A stretch of DNA of 64,000 nucleotides from Flavobacteriaceae bacterium (GCA_018402135.1 JAGYJF010000002.1:62001-126000), one strand, 5' to 3'. Numbered from the stretch's first letter, positions 19,790 through 29,240 are shown. Made by a program: numbers and translations. Notes: generated from the letters alone by a model not told the origin.

Positions 19790-20809
19790 ATGATAAAGCC
19801 GATTGCCGCTATTGCTGTTTTGTGCTCGTTTGGTTCAATTTTTGGGCAAATTGGAGGCGAATCGACTTATCAATTCCTTAATTTAATTTCTTCGCCTAGA
19901 CAAGCGGCATTAGGTGGTAAAACCATTACAAACTACGATTATGACGTTACCGATGGGATTTATAATCCTGCATCGATTAACGAAGACATGGATAACCAGT
20001 TGGCACTTAATTATTCAAGCTATTTAGGTGGTATTAGTTATGGTACAGCGGCTTATGCCTACACTTGGGATAGGCGTGTGCAAACCTTTCACATTGGTGT
20101 TAACTATATCAATTATGGCAGTTTTGATGGCTATGATTTAAACGGTGTTTCTACAGGGTCGTTTTCTGGTAGTGAAGTCGCGCTTTCATTAGGTTATGCA
20201 TACAATATTCCTTTCTCAGATTTTTATATAGGAGCCAATTTAAAATTAATAACCTCACAGTTAGAAATTTATAATTCTGTTGGTGGTGCTGTTGATTTTG
20301 GCGCCATGTATATCAATGAACGCTTAGATTTTAGGGCTGCACTTTCAATTAGAAACTTTGGGTCACAATTTAAAACTTATGCAGGTTTAAACGAGCCATT
20401 GCCTTTTGAAGTAATTTTAGGACTATCACAATCCTTAGAAAATGTTCCAATCAGGTGGCATTTAACTTTTGAGAACTTGCAAAGATGGCCACTTGCTAGT
20501 TCCAATCCCGCCCGAACTGAGACTGATTTGGACGGCAATCAAACACCAGAAAAAGTTGGTTTTATAAATGAATTGATGCGCCATACTATAATAGGAGCAG
20601 AGTTATTTCCAGAACGTGGTTTCAATATAAGGTTGGGCTATAGTTTTAGACGCGCAGAAGAATTGCGTATTGAAGACCAACGAAATTTTTCAGGTTTGTC
20701 CTTTGGTGTTGGTATTAAAATGAATAAATTACGCTTCAGTTACACCCATGCGCGATATACCAGTGCTGCCAATAGCAGTTTCTTTGGTTTGCAAATAGAC
20801 TTGAGATAA
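19790..20809 (+). CDS. porQ: Type IX secretion system protein PorQ
   Basis: GGESTYQFLNLISSPRQAALGGKTI N-terminus; outer-membrane beta-barrel pattern; ATG at 19790 preferred over TTG at 19781. Confidence 0.85.
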   Translation: MIKPIAAIAVLCSFGSIFGQIGGESTYQFLNLISSPRQAALGGKTITNYDYDVTDGIYNPASINEDMDNQLALNYSSYLGGISYGTAAYAYTWDRRVQTFHIGVNYINYGSFDGYDLNGVSTGSFSGSEVALSLGYAYNIPFSDFYIGANLKLITSQLEIYNSVGGAVDFGAMYINERLDFRAALSIRNFGSQFKTYAGLNEPLPFEVILGLSQSLENVPIRWHLTFENLQRWPLASSNPARTETDLDGNQTPEKVGFINELMRHTIIGAELFPERGFNIRLGYSFRRAEELRIEDQRNFSGLSFGVGIKMNKLRFSYTHARYTSAANSSFFGLQIDLR

Positions 20810-21507
20810 TGTCAGAAAGAATTACCATAGCGATAGACGGATTTTCTTCAACCGGAAAAAGTACGGTTGCTAAACAATTAGCAAAAGCACTTGAATATAT
20901 TTATGTCGATAGTGGTGCGATGTACAGAGCAGTCACCTTATTTGCAATGCAAAAGGGTCTTATTTCAAATGATGGTTTTGATAAAGAAAACTTGCTAACA
21001 TATTTGAACGACATTACTATTTCTTTTGAATACAATCCCGTTAAGGGTTTTGCCGAAGTGTATCTTAATGGCATAAATGTAGAGGCAGATATCCGAACTT
21101 TGGAAGTGTCTAATTTTGTAAGCCTTATTGCCGAAGTATCTGAGGTACGTAAAAAACTAGTAGAACAGCAGCAGCAATTTGGCAAAAATAAAGGTGTAGT
21201 TATGGATGGCCGTGATATTGGAACTGTTGTGTTTCCTGATGCTGAACTTAAAATATTTATGACCGCTTCTGCCGAAACTAGAGCACAACGTCGTTATGAA
21301 GAACTAAAGGCAAAAGGCGAGATCGCAAGCTTTAGTTCAGTTCTTGAGAATATACAAGAAAGAGACTTTATAGATACCAACAGAGATGATTCTCCATTGG
21401 TGCAAGCAGACGATGCGATTCTATTTGACAATTCAAGTTTAAGTATTAAACAACAATTTGAAGCTCTATTGCATCTTGCTAGCGAAGTTATATCGAGAAC
21501 ATCATAA
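20809..21507 (+). CDS. cmk: (d)CMP kinase
   Basis: IAIDGFSSTGKSTVAKQLAKAL, YVDSGAMYRAVTLFA, VMDGRDIGTVVFPDAELKIFMTASAETRAQRR. Confidence 0.97.
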   Translation: MSERITIAIDGFSSTGKSTVAKQLAKALEYIYVDSGAMYRAVTLFAMQKGLISNDGFDKENLLTYLNDITISFEYNPVKGFAEVYLNGINVEADIRTLEVSNFVSLIAEVSEVRKKLVEQQQQFGKNKGVVMDGRDIGTVVFPDAELKIFMTASAETRAQRRYEELKAKGEIASFSSVLENIQERDFIDTNRDDSPLVQADDAILFDNSSLSIKQQFEALLHLASEVISRTS

Positions 21508-21533
21508 AAAAAAAGCGACCATTTGGTCGCTTA
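21508..21533 (-). terminator. Intrinsic terminator for the LysM gene (minus strand)
   Basis: AAGCGACC-ATTT-GGTCGCTT preceded on + strand by an A-run, i.e. a T-run on the minus strand. Confidence 0.8.
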
Positions 21534-21553
21534 AATTATATTATTTTCATTTC

Positions 21554-21931
21554 TTATAAATTTGGGATTACCAATTCTTGATCTGGATAAATCATATCTG
21601 GATTTTTCAGTTTATCGGTATTGGCTTCAAATATCTTAGTGTATAAACCCGCTTTTCCGTAATATTTCTGAGCTATTTTACCCAAAGTTTCACCTTGTCT
21701 AACGGTATGTCTGTGAAAAACAGAGGCATCTTCAACTTTAATATCTGCCATAATATCCGATGGGTTATTGCCGCCAATTTCTTTTATTTTATCCCAAATT
21801 AAGTTTTTTTCGTATGTGGTTTTGGCAGTTCCTGTAACATGTAATTTACCATTTACTTCCTTAACATCGCCGTTCTGAATGTTTAAATTTTCTCCTAAGT
21901 CCAAAACCGGTTGGTATTTTTCTTTGCTCAT
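21554..21931 (-). CDS. LysM peptidoglycan-binding domain protein (Kbp-like)
   Basis: HTVRQGETLGKIAQKYYGKAGLYTKIFEANTDKLKNPDMIYPDQELVIP. Confidence 0.9.
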   Translation of the reverse strand: MSKEKYQPVLDLGENLNIQNGDVKEVNGKLHVTGTAKTTYEKNLIWDKIKEIGGNNPSDIMADIKVEDASVFHRHTVRQGETLGKIAQKYYGKAGLYTKIFEANTDKLKNPDMIYPDQELVIPNL

Positions 21932-22044
21932 AATAAATCGTTTTAAATTATTGAAGTTTAAATATACTAATAAATGTCAACATTTCAATCAGTTATATAT
22001 TATATTTTTGATAAGCTTTTGGTGTTTTTTCAAATCAATTTAAT

Positions 22045-22075
22045 TTGTATTTCAGATAATTATATTGTATTTTTG
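22045..22075 (+). promoter_or_regulatory. Predicted Bacteroidetes promoter of rpsA
   Basis: TTG at 22045-22047, 20-nt spacer, TATTTTTG at 22068-22075 (matches TAnnTTTG). Confidence 0.6.
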
Positions 22076-22196
22076 CACTCCTTTTGGCGAATAGTATGGA
22101 ATAGCAAAGGGAATACAACAAAAAATCAATAACACTTCTGTTTGTTATTCGTTAAATGTTCCGTAACAATCAGAATACAAATTAATTAATCAGCAT

Positions 22197-24038
22197 ATGG
22201 CTGAAGAGCAAACAAACCCAGCTGGTCCCGAAACTTCGGGAGAAGCAATCGAAGCAGTAGTAGAAACTCCTGTGGTTTCTGAAAAACAGGTAAGTCCTGA
22301 GCAATTTTTGAAAGATTTTAACTGGCACAACTACGAAGAAGGTATTGAGCAGGTAGATGACAAAAAACTTCAAGAATTCGAAAAATTAGTATCCGAAAAT
22401 TTTGTTGACACATTAAATGACGAAGTTGTTGAAGGTGTCGTTGTGCATATTTCAGATAGAGATGCCATTATTGACATCAATGCAAAATCTGAAGGTGTAG
22501 TATCTTTAAACGAATTTAGATACAATCCAAACTTAAAAGTTGGTGATAAGGTTGAAGTACTTATTGATGTGCGTGAAGACGCTACTGGTCAATTGGTATT
22601 ATCACACCGTAAAGCCCGTGTAATTAAGGCTTGGGATCGCGTAAATGCAGCGCACGATAGTGGCGAAATTGTAAACGGTTTTGTAAAATGCAGAACTAAA
22701 GGAGGAATGATTGTAGATGTTTTTGGCATCGAGGCGTTCTTGCCAGGTTCACAAATAGATGTGAAACCTATTCGCGATTACGATCAGTATGTAAATAAAA
22801 CAATGGAATTTAAAGTGGTTAAAATAAACCATGAATTCAAAAACATTGTAGTTTCTCACAAAGCGCTTATTGAAGCGGATCTTGAAGAACAGAAAAAAGA
22901 AATTATTGGTCAATTAGAGAAAGGTCAAGTGTTAGAAGGCGTTGTGAAAAACATCACTTCTTATGGAGTATTTATTGATCTTGGTGGAGTAGATGGTTTA
23001 ATTCACATTACAGATTTATCTTGGTCAAGAATTAATCACCCGAATGAAATTGTTGAATTAGATCAAAAATTAAACGTTGTTATTCTTGATTTTGATGAAG
23101 ATAAATCAAGAATCCAATTAGGTTTAAAACAATTAAGTAAGCATCCTTGGGAAGCTTTAGGTGAAGAAGTGAAAATTGGCGACAAAGTAACAGGGAAAGT
23201 TGTTGTTATTGCAGATTACGGTGCATTTGTTGAAGTTGCCGATGGTGTAGAAGGCCTAGTTCACGTAAGTGAAATGTCATGGTCTACGCACCTACGTTCT
23301 GCGCAAGATTTTGTTTCTGTTGGAGATGAAATTAAAGCTGTTGTACTTACTTTAGATAGAGAAGATAGAAAAATGTCTTTAGGCATTAAGCAATTAACCC
23401 CAGATCCATGGACAGATATTACAGGAAAATATCCAGTAGGTTCAAAACATGTTGGTGTGGTTCGTAACTTCACAAACTTTGGAGTTTTTGTTGAATTAGA
23501 AGAAGGTATCGACGGATTGATTTATATCTCTGATTTATCTTGGACTAAGAAAATTAAACATCCAAGTGAGTTTTGTACTGTTGGTCAAAAGTTAGATGTT
23601 GTAGTTCTTGAACTTGATGTTGAAGGGCGCAAATTAAGCTTAGGTCACAAACAGACAACTGAAAACCCTTGGGATAAATACGAATCTGATTTTGCACTTG
23701 ATACAGTTCATCAAGGTGAGATTTTAGAAGTTGTTGACAAAGGTGCAACTGTTCAATTTAACGAGGATATTCTTGCTTTTATTCCTACACGTCACCTTGA
23801 AAAAGAAGACGGTAAGAAACTAAATAAAGGTGAAAGTGCCGAGTTTAAAATCATTGAATTTAATAAAGAATTCAAAAGAGTAGTAGCATCACATACAGCG
23901 GTATTTAAAGAAGAAGAAGCTAAGATTGTTAAAGCAGCAGTTAAAAAAGCTGAAGCAGCAGCAGACGAAGCCAAGCCAACTTTAGGTGACGCCAACAATG
24001 TGTTGCAAGCACTTAAAGATAAAATGGATGGTAAATAA
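22197..24038 (+). CDS. rpsA: 30S ribosomal protein S1
   Basis: Tandem S1 domains (GVFIDLGGVDGLIHITDLSW, GAFVEVADGVEGLVHVSEMSW, GVFVELEEGIDGLIYISDLSW). Confidence 0.98.
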   Translation: MAEEQTNPAGPETSGEAIEAVVETPVVSEKQVSPEQFLKDFNWHNYEEGIEQVDDKKLQEFEKLVSENFVDTLNDEVVEGVVVHISDRDAIIDINAKSEGVVSLNEFRYNPNLKVGDKVEVLIDVREDATGQLVLSHRKARVIKAWDRVNAAHDSGEIVNGFVKCRTKGGMIVDVFGIEAFLPGSQIDVKPIRDYDQYVNKTMEFKVVKINHEFKNIVVSHKALIEADLEEQKKEIIGQLEKGQVLEGVVKNITSYGVFIDLGGVDGLIHITDLSWSRINHPNEIVELDQKLNVVILDFDEDKSRIQLGLKQLSKHPWEALGEEVKIGDKVTGKVVVIADYGAFVEVADGVEGLVHVSEMSWSTHLRSAQDFVSVGDEIKAVVLTLDREDRKMSLGIKQLTPDPWTDITGKYPVGSKHVGVVRNFTNFGVFVELEEGIDGLIYISDLSWTKKIKHPSEFCTVGQKLDVVVLELDVEGRKLSLGHKQTTENPWDKYESDFALDTVHQGEILEVVDKGATVQFNEDILAFIPTRHLEKEDGKKLNKGESAEFKIIEFNKEFKRVVASHTAVFKEEEAKIVKAAVKKAEAAADEAKPTLGDANNVLQALKDKMDGK

Positions 24039-24062
24039 TAAACCTTTTCATTTGTAATTTAG

Positions 24063-24096
24063 AAAAGCCTTTCGTTTTTACGAGAGGCTTTTTTTT
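24063..24096 (+). terminator. Intrinsic terminator after rpsA
   Basis: AAAGCCTTTCG-TTTTT-ACGAGAGGCTTTTTTTT hairpin plus T-run. Confidence 0.8.
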
Positions 24097-24110
24097 ATAA
24101 ATAAAGTGAA

Positions 24111-24141
24111 TTGCTAACTATTAAAATTTAGTTTAACTTTA
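24111..24141 (+). promoter_or_regulatory. Predicted promoter of pyrR
   Basis: TTG at 24111, 20-nt spacer, TAACTTTA at 24134-24141 (one mismatch to TAnnTTTG). Confidence 0.45.
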
Positions 24142-24166
24142 CCAACCATAATGAGATTCTAACTAT

Positions 24167-24706
24167 ATGAGTCAAAAAGTACTGTTAACAGCCAAAGAGA
24201 TTGATATCATTCTACATCGATTGGCTTGTCAGCTTATCGAAAATCACAATAACTTCAACAATACAGTTTTAATTGGCATTCAACCACGCGGAAAATATTT
24301 AGCTGATAGATTGGCTTCTATGCTAAAAGTTAATTACAGTATTGCCAATGTTCAACTTGGGCATTTAGACATCACTTTTTTTAGAGACGATTTTAGACGC
24401 GGAGATAAGCCACTTGAAGCTAACAAGACCCATATCGATTTTATAGTGGAAGACAAAAACGTGGTATTTATTGATGATGTTCTGTACACAGGTAGAAGCA
24501 TAAGAGCTGCACTCACCGCTATTCAATCCTTTGGAAGGCCTAAACATATAGAGTTGCTAACCTTAATAGATAGAAGGTTTAGCAGACATTTACCCATTCA
24601 GCCAGATTATAGAGGTCGGCAGGTAGATGCCATTAGTAACGAGCGAGTAATTGTAAATTGGAAAGAGAATGATGGTGAAGATGCTGTCTATCTTATAAAC
24701 AAATAA
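24167..24706 (+). CDS. pyrR: Bifunctional pyr operon regulator / uracil phosphoribosyltransferase
   Basis: VVFIDDVLYTGRSIRAAL PRPP motif; IGIQPRGKYLADRLA. Confidence 0.95.
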   Translation: MSQKVLLTAKEIDIILHRLACQLIENHNNFNNTVLIGIQPRGKYLADRLASMLKVNYSIANVQLGHLDITFFRDDFRRGDKPLEANKTHIDFIVEDKNVVFIDDVLYTGRSIRAALTAIQSFGRPKHIELLTLIDRRFSRHLPIQPDYRGRQVDAISNERVIVNWKENDGEDAVYLINK

Positions 24707-24710
24707 ACCT

Positions 24711-25643
24711 ATGAGCGCATTAAGTGTTAACCACTTATTAGGAATAAAATATCTCAAGCCCGACGATATTCAATTAATTTTTGAAACTGCCGATCAATTT
24801 AAAGAAGTCATTAACCGACCTATCAAAAAAGTACCTTCTCTGAGAGATATTACCATTGCCAATTTATTTTTCGAAAATTCTACCCGTACAAAACTGTCAT
24901 TTGAATTGGCTGAAAAGCGATTATCAGCAGATATTATTAATTTTTCTGCAGCTCAATCTTCTGTAAAAAAGGGTGAAACCTTAATCGATACAGTTAATAA
25001 TATCCTTTCCATGAAAGTAGATATGGTGGTTATGAGACATCCCAATCCCGGTGCTGGTATTTTTCTATCAAAACACATCAATGCTACCATTATTAATGCC
25101 GGTGATGGTGCTCACGAACATCCTACACAAGCACTTTTAGACTGTTATTCAATAAGAGAACGCTTAGGAAGTGTTGATGGTAAAAAGGTGGTTATTGTAG
25201 GTGATATTTTACACAGCCGAGTGGCCTTATCTAATATTTATGCTTTAAAAATGTTAGGCGCCAAGGTAATGGTATGTGGTCCAAAAACCCTATTACCGAA
25301 ATTTATTGGAGATTTGGGCGTACTTGTTGAAACCAATCTTATCAAAGCTTTAAATTGGTGCGATGTTGCCAATATGTTACGCGTACAGAATGAACGTATG
25401 GAAGTTAATTATTTTCCTTCTACAAGAGAGTATGCGCAACAATACGGGGTTACCAAAGCACTTTTAGATAAATTAGAAAAAGAAATTGTAATTATGCATC
25501 CTGGACCCATTAATCGCGGCGTCGAAATTACTAGCGATGTGGCAGATTCAAGTCATTCCATAATTTTAAATCAGGTAGAAAACGGCGTAGCCATTAGAAT
25601 GGCCGTAATTTATTTATTAGCATCAAAAATAAAACATTCATAA
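24711..25643 (+). CDS. pyrB: Aspartate carbamoyltransferase catalytic subunit
   Basis: FFENSTRTKLSFELAEKRL, GDGAHEHPTQALLDCYSI, HPGPINRGVEI. Confidence 0.98.
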   Translation: MSALSVNHLLGIKYLKPDDIQLIFETADQFKEVINRPIKKVPSLRDITIANLFFENSTRTKLSFELAEKRLSADIINFSAAQSSVKKGETLIDTVNNILSMKVDMVVMRHPNPGAGIFLSKHINATIINAGDGAHEHPTQALLDCYSIRERLGSVDGKKVVIVGDILHSRVALSNIYALKMLGAKVMVCGPKTLLPKFIGDLGVLVETNLIKALNWCDVANMLRVQNERMEVNYFPSTREYAQQYGVTKALLDKLEKEIVIMHPGPINRGVEITSDVADSSHSIILNQVENGVAIRMAVIYLLASKIKHS

Positions 25644-25644
25644 T

Positions 25645-25977
25645 ATGATTATAGATAGCGATGGTGCCAACGTGATTATCACACACCAAAACGAACCCAT
25701 AAAAAATTTTGTGGATGAGATGACTGCATCTTATTCAAAGTTTCAAAATGATAACATCATAGTTAATTTATCGAGTTTGAAAGCGTTTAGTTTAGATGAT
25801 ATACTTCAATTTTTATTGATATCTAATAAACACCGCGCCAAAAAACAGTCATTTGTTATCGTTACGGATAAATTTAATTTTGACCTTACCCCAGACGAAT
25901 TAATTATTGTCCCAACGATGCAGGAAGCACACGATATTATTGAGATGGAAGATATTGAGCGCGACTTAGGATTTTAA
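25645..25977 (+). CDS. Conserved small protein upstream of rnz (possibly STAS-like fold)
   Basis: 110-aa ORF between pyrB and rnz with 1-5 nt spacing; IIVNLSSLKAFSLDDILQFLLISNKHR. Confidence 0.75.
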   Translation: MIIDSDGANVIITHQNEPIKNFVDEMTASYSKFQNDNIIVNLSSLKAFSLDDILQFLLISNKHRAKKQSFVIVTDKFNFDLTPDELIIVPTMQEAHDIIEMEDIERDLGF

Positions 25978-25982
25978 AATAC

Positions 25983-26888
25983 ATGAAGCTAACCATATTA
26001 GGTTGTCACAGCGCAACACCAAGAATAAATTCAAATCCAACCTCTCAAGTTCTTGAAATAAACAATCATATTTTTTTGATTGATTGTGGCGAAGGCACGC
26101 AAATTCAACTTAGGAAGCAAAAAATTAAGTTTTCAAGAATAAAGCATATTTTTATTTCACATTTACACGGTGATCATTATTTTGGTTTGGTTGGACTTAT
26201 TTCAACCTTTAGGTTGCTCACGCGTGAAGCTGATTTGCATATTTACGCGCCAAAAGGATTAAAGGAAGTTATCACTTTGCAAATGAAATTATCCGATTCT
26301 TGGACCAACTACCAATTGTTTTTTCACGAATTAGAATCTAAATCTTCCGAATTGATTTTTGAAGATGATAAGGTTGAAGTTTATACCATTCCACTCAACC
26401 ATCGCGTTTATACCAATGGATTTTTGTTTAAAGAAAAACCGGCCGAACGAAAACTGGATATGAATGCCGTTTTAAATGCCCAGATAGACAAGTCTTATTT
26501 CCGAAAACTTAAACAAGGTTTCGATGTTGAAAACGAAAAGGGCGAAATTATTAGCAACGCACTGTTAACCAAAAATCCGCCAAAACCTAAATCTTATGCA
26601 TTTTGCAGTGATACATTGTTTCATCCTGAAATAATTCCAGTTATCGATAATGTAAATGCCATTTACCATGAGTCCACATTTTTAGAAAAGCACAGGCATT
26701 TATGTGAGCAAACCAAGCACAGTACTGCTAAACAAGCGGCTGAAATCGCCAAACAAGCCAATGCCAAAACGCTAATATTAGGTCATTACTCAACTCGGTA
26801 CGACGATTTAAATCTATTTAAAGAAGAAGCCCAAACGGTATTTAAAAATGTTGAATTGGCTGAAGATGGTGTTGTATTTAATATTTAA
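25983..26888 (+). CDS. rnz: Ribonuclease Z
   Basis: HIFISHLHGDHYFGLVGLISTF; LILGHYSTRYDD; DCGEGTQIQLRKQKIKFSRI. Confidence 0.97.
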   Translation: MKLTILGCHSATPRINSNPTSQVLEINNHIFLIDCGEGTQIQLRKQKIKFSRIKHIFISHLHGDHYFGLVGLISTFRLLTREADLHIYAPKGLKEVITLQMKLSDSWTNYQLFFHELESKSSELIFEDDKVEVYTIPLNHRVYTNGFLFKEKPAERKLDMNAVLNAQIDKSYFRKLKQGFDVENEKGEIISNALLTKNPPKPKSYAFCSDTLFHPEIIPVIDNVNAIYHESTFLEKHRHLCEQTKHSTAKQAAEIAKQANAKTLILGHYSTRYDDLNLFKEEAQTVFKNVELAEDGVVFNI

Positions 26889-27293
26889 ATTCTTTTAGAT
26901 TAACGATCCACTCAATTGCGTCATTTAAATTTGTACAGCGTTTCGTACTTTTATAGGTGAGCCTTTTTTCGATTTCCGCATTTAAGCTACCAAATTGTTA
27001 TACGAAACAATAGCGCTAGCCACGATCATGTTGTAAGTATTGTGAAATTTATCCCACAATCCAGGATCTACAGAATATGAATTAACGCGATTTGATATAT
27101 AACCTAGCTTGGGATTATTACCGTAATGTTCAACAACCATCATGGCAACAATTTCAATTTTATCCCAGGTATAATCTATGCCTTCATTAATTTCAACAAT
27201 TATAAATCGGTCACAAAAGTAAAATACACCAAAATCTAAAGTTAGTTTGTGATGTTTAAAAATAGATGAAGGTTCGGATGCTTCAAAAATCAA
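26878..27293 (-). pseudogene. SpoIIAA/STAS-like small protein, frame broken by a 1-nt deletion near 26992-26995
   Basis: ORF ...LGYISNRVNSYSVDPGLWDKF...IVSYNN stops early; the -1 frame continues FGSLNAEIEKRLTYKSTKRCTNLNDAIEWIVNLKEFKY* with no stop. Confidence 0.65.
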
Positions 27294-27390
27294 GGGGTCG
27301 TAATTTATATCGGAGCCGAAGTTATATAATTTTCATTATAATCAAAGCAGTAATTTTTATTATGGTTAATTTTGAAATAAAAACGAGACT

Positions 27391-28038
27391 ATGAATAATG
27401 ATTTAAGCGATTATAGAAAATCTTACGAAAGCAAAGCTTTATTAGAATCTGACCTTCCTGAAAATCCACTTGAGTTATTTCAAAAATGGTTTTACGAGGC
27501 CGACAAGAATTTCCCTGAAATAGAAACGAATGCGATGACGCTTTCTACCATTGGGTTAGACGGTTTTCCAAAGGGTAGAGTAGTGCTTTTAAAGAAGTAC
27601 ACCTTCGAAGGTTTTATTTTTTACACGAATTATACAAGCGAAAAGGGCAAGGCAATTCTTACGAACAACCAAGTTTGTCTGTCATTTTTTTGGCACGGAG
27701 CCGAACAGCAGATTATTATCAAAGGAAAAGCCGAAAAAATATCGGATAATCTAAGTGATGGTTATTTCGAATCACGACCAAGAGGCAGTCAACTAGGTGC
27801 CATAGTTTCTGATCAAAGTGAGGTTGTTGAAAGTAGAGAATTTCTGGAAAAAAAACTGAAAGCTTTAGAAATTGACTATGAAGGAAAAGAAATTCCACGT
27901 CCGAAGTTTTGGGGTGGATTTATTGTGAAACCAATAGAGATAGAATTCTGGCAAGGAAGACCAAACCGGCTCCATGACAGAATTCGATATCAATTACAAC
28001 ATGATTTCGACTGGAAAATTGAACGATTGTCGCCTTAA
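27391..28038 (+). CDS. pdxH: Pyridoxamine 5'-phosphate oxidase
   Basis: NAMTLSTIGLDGFPKGRVVLLKKYTFEGFIFYTNYTSEKG; EFWQGRPNRLHDRIRY. Confidence 0.97.
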   Translation: MNNDLSDYRKSYESKALLESDLPENPLELFQKWFYEADKNFPEIETNAMTLSTIGLDGFPKGRVVLLKKYTFEGFIFYTNYTSEKGKAILTNNQVCLSFFWHGAEQQIIIKGKAEKISDNLSDGYFESRPRGSQLGAIVSDQSEVVESREFLEKKLKALEIDYEGKEIPRPKFWGGFIVKPIEIEFWQGRPNRLHDRIRYQLQHDFDWKIERLSP

Positions 28039-28079
28039 TGTATTTAAAACTTTCGACAATCTTATGGCCAAAACAAACA

Positions 28080-28186
28080 TCGATGAAATACAAAAATAAT
28101 AGTCATAATGTTTAAGAATTCGTTTTAAAAGTTAAAAACATCGATGAAATGCACACTAAAACGACAAAATGCATGTATTTCATCGA
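28080..28186. promoter_or_regulatory. Three copies of TCGATGAAAT (two direct, one inverted) upstream of the CAP-domain gene
   Basis: TCGATGAAATAC at 28080, TCGATGAAAT at 28141-28150, ATTTCATCGA at 28177-28186. Confidence 0.45.
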
Positions 28187-28260
28187 ATTTAACATTTTAT
28201 TAACAGTATAACTTAAAGTAGCGGTTAATTTTACTACACCAAATCTAAAATAACCCTACT

Positions 28261-28755
28261 ATGAAAGTTTTTAAAACGCTGCCGTTACTGGCAATTGTGG
28301 CTTTATTCAGTTTCACATCTTGCTCAACTGAAAGTTTCCCAGAAGAAGTTAGTACCATAAATATTAACAACGTACCTCAGGCCAAGGTGATAGAATTGGA
28401 GATTTTAGAACTCATAAATGAACATAGAATTAGCATCGGATTAACGCCGCTGGTAAATCACAATATCATTAAGTCGGTCGCTTTTACCCATACCGATTAT
28501 ATGATAGAAGTTGACAATGTATCTCACGATAATTTCTTTCAAAGAAAAGCTAGTTTACAACAACATGCCAGCGCTTCAAAGGTTTCAGAGAATGTAGCCT
28601 TTGCTTTTAATTCTGCTGAATCTGTTGTAAATGCTTGGATCAACAGCGATTCTCATAGAGCCACCATTGAAGGTGATTTCACCGATTTTGATATTTCTGC
28701 AGAACAAAATGCACAAGGAAAATGGTATTACACCAATATTTTTATCAAACGATAA
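28261..28755 (+). CDS. CAP (SCP/PR1-like) domain lipoprotein
   Basis: Lipobox FTSCST; LELINEHRISIGLTPLVNH; AFTHTDYMIE; SENVAFAFNSAESVVNAWINSDSHRATIEG. Confidence 0.92.
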   Translation: MKVFKTLPLLAIVALFSFTSCSTESFPEEVSTININNVPQAKVIELEILELINEHRISIGLTPLVNHNIIKSVAFTHTDYMIEVDNVSHDNFFQRKASLQQHASASKVSENVAFAFNSAESVVNAWINSDSHRATIEGDFTDFDISAEQNAQGKWYYTNIFIKR

Positions 28756-28781
28756 TTGGGATTAGTTTGATTAATAGCTGA

Positions 28782-28814
28782 AAAAGCCACAACGATAGTT
28801 TGTGGCTTTTTTGT
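28782..28814 (+). terminator. Intrinsic terminator after the CAP gene
   Basis: AAAAGCCACAA-CGATAGT-TTGTGGCTTTTTT. Confidence 0.8.
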
Positions 28815-28859
28815 TAGGTCATATTTCGGTAATATTTATTTGGAAATATAAGAGATTTT

Positions 28860-29240
28860 CGCTGATATGTTCCGCGGCGGTCTGCGTGATCAGCGTGAGA
28901 TATTTTATTGGGTATTCCGAATTCTGTTTTGCTTTTTTATGATTAGTCTTATTTTTAGGTTCTAAAGGCATCCATCTTATTTTTTCATCACTTTCTTGTC
29001 ACACATACATTGCTTATTATCGCTGATTTCTTCAGCGCTTTTTCTGTACCATCAGTGGGAGATATTTATTGGGTATTCTAATACAGCTTGGCCTATTTAT
29101 AAATACACTCCTTTCGATATTTTAGACATATCTAACTTCTTATTTCAATACTTTCATGTCCCGAAGATAACCCAGATTTTCGCTGCTATGTTCTGCGTCT
29201 ATCTGCATTATCAGCAGGAGTTTTGCGTATTTATCATTAA
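28860..29240. repeat. Degenerate tandem intergenic repeat, period about 160 bp, about 2.4 copies
   Basis: CGCTGATATGTTCCGCGGCGGTCTGCGTGATCAGCGTGAGATATTTTATTGGGTATTC at 28860; related copies begin at 29021 and 29181. Confidence 0.7.
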
